Shown here in pieces: positions 59,665-64,000 of a stretch of 64,000 nucleotides of DNA. The stretch lies in assembly GCA_963691705.1 (NCBI GenBank), contig OY829546.1:32706040-32770039 (forward strand), written 5' to 3'. The stretch's first letter is position 1, and each line of letters starts with the position of its first letter. A program made the translations under genes and the position numbers. The notes beneath the pieces were generated by a model that was not told where the DNA came from, made no database searches, and worked only from the letters and a program-made list of their open reading frames with translations. The DNA comes from Viola odorata. Taxonomy: Eukaryota; Streptophyta; Magnoliopsida; Malpighiales; Violaceae.

Positions 59665-59826
59665 ATGGAGAGCGTCGGAAAATTTGGGACGACGCTCTAC
59701 TGGAGTGTCGGAGGATTTGTCAATTCCATGAACATGGTTGTCAAATATTCAATTGCTGATGTGAAAGTAGCGGAGGAGGCGGCGGAGGAGGTGGCGGAGT
59801 GTCATGGTGCCGGATACATACAATGA
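59665..59826 (+). CDS. Short ORF (53 aa) inside the mariner-like element
   Basis: ATG at 59665 (MESVGKFGTT), stop TGA at 59824-59826. The end is Ala/Glu-rich (VAEEAAEEVAE). It is GC-richer than its surroundings. No family was recognised. It may be a captured exon or chance. Confidence 0.25.
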   Translation: MESVGKFGTTLYWSVGGFVNSMNMVVKYSIADVKVAEEAAEEVAECHGAGYIQ

Positions 59827-60540
59827 TGAGAAGAGCATTCTGGGTGCAAAGTATCACGGTGCGCTTGTTGCTACCAGACTACTACTGATATGGTGTTCAA
59901 ATTGCTGTATGGTATTCAAATTCATAATTTTGTGTAGAATTTCTGAGAGAATGTGATGTAACCCTGTGTACATAGGTAATTAGACATATATTGATATTGT
60001 GTTTTGATTGTTGAATGGTGTTCAAATTCTTATTTTGTTAAGCAGAATTTAAAGAATTTGATGCAATCCTCTGAACACAGGGAATATCCTGTCAAACTGT
60101 TTCTCAATCTTGTTGTGCATGAAGTCTGCATTGTTTGTTAACTTTCAATTTCTGGTGAAAATGGTTTGGCCAATTTGATGTGCATTGTGTGTCCTGTTTT
60201 TGTTTAGTTCCAATTCTGGTGAAAATGGATATCCAATTTGATGTTCGATAGGTGTTCTGTTTTTGTTCAGTTCCAATTTCTAGTGAAAATAGATATATCC
60301 AATTTCATGTTCAATAGGTGTTCTGTTGTTGGGATGTTCCAATTTCTAGTGAAAATTGTGAGAATTTGCAACACATACAAGCACAACAAACTCATTTTGA
60401 CAAACTACTTCCATTAAAAAAAGAGAACAGAAACACATTACAGGAAAAGAGAACCCTAAAAGTAACGATAGAACACTGAAACATCAAGCATGGAAGTGAA
60501 AATCGAACACTAAAAAATATAAACCATTAGTTTAAATCAA
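59827..60540. repeat. Non-coding mariner interior with short tandem-like repeats
   Basis: The segment about 60150-60360 holds three or four imperfect copies, about 60 bp apart, of a motif such as TTCCAATTTCTAGTGAAAAT followed by ATCCAATTT. No coding sequence was recognised. Confidence 0.5.
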
Positions 60541-60897
60541 TTACTCATTGGTTGGAATACCAGGAACCCTATTCGCAAAGAAATTAAGCTCTGTCGTTGC
60601 CTCGTTGACATCTTCCAACGTCATCCTCAGGGCAGCGACCTTATGCTCCAGTTTGGCCACAACACAAGAGAGGTGAAACATGCACTCACCGAAGGAGTCG
60701 ACGATATTAAAGGCTAGATAGTCATCGGCCAAGACAGCATCCTTCCGCATCTTCATGGCGTCGATGATCTCCTCCAGAGTCTCAATATCGTGGTTTGTCT
60801 GCATCACCTTGTGCTCAATCAAGCCATCATCATTGGTCAGGTTGGCGCTGACTGCGGTCACTTGTGCCAGCATCTCTCTCTTCTCGTCGCAGTTCAT
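60541..60897 (-). CDS. Unrecognised 118-aa helical ORF inside the mariner-like element
   Basis: ATG at 60897 (MNCDEKREML), intact to a stop at 60541. It is predicted to be mostly helical, with heptad-like patterns (IETLEEIIDAMKMRKD, then VVAKLEHKVAALRMTLEDV) suggestive of a coiled coil. It uses more G/C-ending codons than the transposase relic. Plant mariner-like elements are described as having a single transposase gene, so this ORF is unexpected. It lies downstream of the transposase in the same direction, separated by about 0.7 kb. It could be a captured host exon or an accessory gene. The absence of stops, against several in the transposase, is suggestive but the ORF is short. Confidence 0.45.
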   Translation of the reverse strand: MNCDEKREMLAQVTAVSANLTNDDGLIEHKVMQTNHDIETLEEIIDAMKMRKDAVLADDYLAFNIVDSFGECMFHLSCVVAKLEHKVAALRMTLEDVNEATTELNFFANRVPGIPTNE

Positions 60898-60930
60898 GGT
60901 AACTAGGCTGTGAGACAAACAGGCAAGCAA

Positions 60931-61567
60931 AAATATTTAGGGGGATATGAAGAGCAGAAGATAAAAACTATGAGAGGAGAATGAAGTTTAGGGTTAGGGA
61001 TTGTAGGGTTTTTATAGTGCGATGAACATAACCTAACACGAAATGTTTCCAAGGCCAGTTTTTTCGGGAATGTAAAAAGGTTGCACCTGTTTGAGAGTCG
61101 TAATGGTTTAGTGTGGCAAAAACCACACAAAGCGTTTCCAAACCAATGCCTCATTGACAGCATCCAAAGGATGGCCAGAACTATAAACATGCATGGACAA
61201 GTGTCTAACACTTGCGTATGCTTATCCTCTACAACACCCAGATTCTCAAGCAAAGGATACACTGTGGTTTTGCAGGCTGAAATATTTTAGGCAGCAAAAC
61301 TGAGCATTGACTGATACTACTATTATAAACATTTGCATAAATCCTTAGTTGAAATATTTGAAGCACAACCAAAAGCAATCCTATTAAGTTATAGGCAGAG
61401 TATACTCTGTATGGGGTATCCACTTTGATTACAGTCCAAACAGAGGCTACTATGCTAACACTATCTACCCCCAATGCGTATAAGTGAGACCTCCCCCATT
61501 CTGCCAATTTTCTGAAACACAAAAGTAATTTAAGGTGAACAATTTATTCACCACAAAACAGGTATAC
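60931..61567. other. Mariner interior between the two minus-strand ORFs
   Basis: Contains short frames on both strands with no recognised family. The 61262-60903 frame has no conserved pattern that I know. It may include 3' UTR or intron sequence of the transposase gene. Confidence 0.35.
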
Positions 61568-63158
61568 TTAAAAAGAAATACATTCAGAAAATGGAAAATT
61601 AACAAACTTACATGGTTTTGGAGGTAAATGAGCAGCAGCCGTTGCAATGACCACTGGATCACAAGACAGAGTAGATGGTAACAACCCAATCCGAACTAAA
61701 TGTTTTTTTTTAATGTGAGGGATTTTATATATGTTGGAACACATACATTTAAGGGTTTCTATCATGCAAGACTGGGGAGTAATGAAGATGTTGTTTGTTT
61801 TCGCATGACAAAATTCATTGAAAGATTTATCAACAGCTACAACCAACAAATCAATATTCCTTGCACATTCTTTCTCTTGTAATGACTGAATGGCTCTAAA
61901 AAATCCTAGATCAAGCACATTCAAATCTGAGGAATTTGGAGGCTGACACACCGGTCTAACATCCAAACCTAAATGCTCAACTGCATCAATAAAATTATTA
62001 TCATTTTCCTGGATGTGTGTTTTTGCATTATCCTGCTGGATTGTAATTTCCTCCATAATGCTATCCCTAGGCCATTTTTCTTTTATAGCAGGTAACACAT
62101 ATTCAATCATGTACTGTCTAATTACATTCCTATCTATCTTAGTTATTGGTTTCAATTCTAACGTTCCAGCCACCCTATTTTGACTAGACCTAATGGCAGC
62201 AACCTTCTTAACTAATGAAAATATACCTATCCTACCATCAAATGTACAATTCCCATCAGGATCATATCTGGGCCTCGCAACAGCTGCCAAAAATATTATC
62301 TTAGGTATAAAATTAGTGCTTTTGGAAGTTCTTACATGATCAACTTCATCCGGTAGAAGGTAGTACGTTTGTCTCTTCTTGGACAACAAAAACTATTTTT
62401 TATCGATGTGGACAACATTCTCCATATGGGAGAAGGCAGGCGATGCTGGAGGAGCTGCTGGATCTAGCATTGATATGCAATGTTTAATCCTTTTGTGGTT
62501 GTTGTCCTCTGTTAGTAATGGCTTCATAGCATTACTTTGACACCGCAATTCCCCACATTTTAGTTTGGCAATGAGATAGGTTTTCGTAACACCTAACACA
62601 GAGGCGAGGCTCCTCAAAGTTGATCTCTGCCTAAGAGGGATATCTCTAATCCTCTGTATATCAAACTCAATCCTTTTTCGACCACAATTTTTTACTTTGG
62701 TTAGTGAAACATTGTGATTTCCAGACTCTTTCCCCTTTTTCCAGAGCCGTTGTACTGATCGGAGCTTAACATTGAACACTGCGGCCACTTCTTTAGTTGT
62801 CGTTATGTTCAACTTCCCATTTTTACTTTTCTTAAGGAGCATTTGATAGGCTAAGACTATGTCCTCACTGCTCAGCTCTCTTATGCAAGGGCCGACGCCT
62901 ACTATTAACACAACAAAACATGTGAGACCAAGAGAAGTAAAAAAAAATATACAAAAAATTCCAGAAAGACGAAATAGAATCACCTAAGTCACCAATCTCA
63001 GTCTCTGGTTGTATACTCTGCTTTGCTGTTTATTGTGACACACCAGCACCGTCGACCGACGCTGTTGGTATTTCTGCAACATCCCCATCATCATCGTCCC
63101 TAATTACAGGAGGATTGTTGTAGACGAAATTGAAAGGATCAAACTCAACGTTCTCCAT
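61568..63158 (-). pseudogene. Mariner-like transposase (DD39D), interrupted
   Basis: Exon 1 starts at an ATG at 63158 (MENVEFDPFNF) and hits an in-frame TAA at 63032-63030. A likely intron separates it from the main part. The N-terminal DNA-binding region (about 62880-62560) holds two helix-turn-helix-like parts (TTKEVAAVFNVKLRSVQRLW; then STLRSLASVLGVTKTYL). The catalytic domain keeps HID (first Asp), QQDNAKTH (second Asp) and, 40 residues on, the last Asp in NVLDLGFF, giving DD39D. A TAG at about 62390 replaces the Trp that normally follows HIDEK, and the Glu of that motif is Lys. The frame then stays open for about 270 codons to 61568. With two stops it cannot make full-length protein. Confidence 0.85.
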
Positions 63159-63477
63159 TAAGTCTAATGGAAACTAGTTTTGTTGGGATTTCGCGGTTGG
63201 AAGAATAAAACTCAATCCGGGATGAATGTGTTAATTTGTTGAGAGGGAACTAAAACGGAGAGCGTTTGAATTTCAATCATGGTGCCAAAAATATTGGCGG
63301 TAAACGAAAACGAGTATAGAGCATTGGCTCAAAAAATTTGGATATTTTTTTGCGCCAAACGTTTGACTGTGAAACTGAGTATAGAGGGCAGTGTTGTTTT
63401 TGCACAACACGTACAGTGGTTGCCTTAATCCCTGTGCCCGGAACTTAAACATCAAACAAAAAAAACCGGAGGGAGTA

Positions 63478-64000
63478 ATATATATCTATTCATTTTCCAT
63501 ACACTTATTATAATTAATTTTTCATATTAAATGTTATCCCTATAAATGGCTTAGGGAATAATTTTGTTGGTGTTCATCTTCTCCCTCTCTACATTTCCTT
63601 CATTCTCTTTCTATTGTTTATAATCGGAAGCAATGGTACACAATTATAAAGTTACACATTGATAACTAATTTAAAAAAAATATATCATTTAGTATCCATT
63701 CCTTCATAATTTATATTTAGCATAATTATGTGATCTTTTATTAGTTATTGATGTTTATTTAACTGTAGATTTTTATTTTATGTTTTTAATTTTTTTAATA
63801 AAAATATTTGTGAAAAATAAGTTAAATTTTATTTTGCTTTATTTTAACATCATTCTAAAAGAAAATCTTAAATTTTGATGTGTAATAGTTTCATGTTCTC
63901 TCTTTACAATGATTTTTTAATGATTTAAACATAATTTGTGTATAATTTTTTATTTCAAAAATATATAATTAAAATAAATTAAATAACAATAAATATATAT
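63478..64000. other. AT-rich intergenic DNA to the window end
   Basis: Very AT-rich with many short A and T runs. No coding or known element was recognised. Confidence 0.5.

Larger units (their letters stand above)
59396..63475 (-). mobile_element. Full-length mariner-like element (plant MLE), TSD TA
   Basis: The 4080-bp element is flanked by TA (59394-59395 and 63476-63477). Terminal inverted repeats start CTCCCTCC on both sides and continue for about 35 bp with a small gap, both including TTGTTTGA(C/T)GTTT. Size and TIR sequence fit plant mariner-like elements, whose shortened relatives are Stowaway MITEs. It holds a minus-strand transposase pseudogene (61568-63158), a separate minus-strand ORF (60541-60897) and a short plus-strand ORF (59665-59826). 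Confidence 0.88.

Noticed and set aside
1..64000. tRNA and rRNA genes
   Set aside because: No cloverleaf-like A/B box pairs or rRNA signatures were noticed by eye. A covariance-model scan would be decisive and could not be run.

Overview
This is a stretch of nuclear DNA from a flowering plant, probably a eudicot with a large, repeat-rich genome. The evidence is a nine-exon host gene of a plant-specific family and many nested plant transposable elements (Ty3/gypsy Tat/Ogre, Athila-like and chromovirus lineages, Copia SIRE-like, hAT, Mutator-like, mariner/Stowaway). I cannot name the species. Nothing prokaryotic or organellar was seen.

Layout. 1-8044: minus-strand accessory genes (two paralogous PF04195-type genes and two small ORFs), ending at a plus-strand Tat-family LTR. 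This fits the 3' part of a Tat-lineage retrotransposon that carries antisense extra ORFs. 8355-10608: a Mutator-like element with about 217-bp terminal inverted repeats, holding a SIRE-like solo LTR (8682-10073, TSD ACCTT). 10609-12446: AT-rich DNA, a Stowaway-like MITE and a PRP40C-like gene fragment. 12447-15975: a truncated minus-strand Tat element (RT start, protease, gag, PBS, 5' LTR). 15976-about 20640: a decayed Athila-like element whose gag is split by a compact non-autonomous LTR element (16679-18956, TSD CTGTG). About 20750-23500: a decayed minus-strand pararetrovirus-like segment, split by a Tat solo LTR (22166-22751, TSD GCGAA).

23867-37298: an Ogre-like element bounded by TSD GGTAT. 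Its LTRs are 2.7-2.9 kb and it keeps PBS, PPT and a broken gag, but protease-RT-integrase is missing. Three tandem arrays lie inside it. 37908-49129: an hAT-like element split by a chromovirus-type gypsy element (38065-46791), which is itself split by an Ogre solo LTR (40572-43623, TSD CCTAT). The right end of the hAT element occurs twice and brackets a fragment resembling a sucrase/ferredoxin-like host gene.

49958-58805: the one convincing intact host gene, a nine-exon DUF639 gene whose exons splice in frame to 693 codons. 59396-63475: a full-length mariner-like element with TA target duplication, broken transposase and an extra unexplained ORF. The last 0.5 kb is AT-rich DNA with no recognised feature.

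The mobile-element genes are mostly relics with stops, frameshifts or deletions, so no active pathway is expected from them. The history is readable because four nested insertions (three solo LTRs and the Ogre-like element) still have perfect 5-bp target duplications, as does the compact element at 16679-18956.
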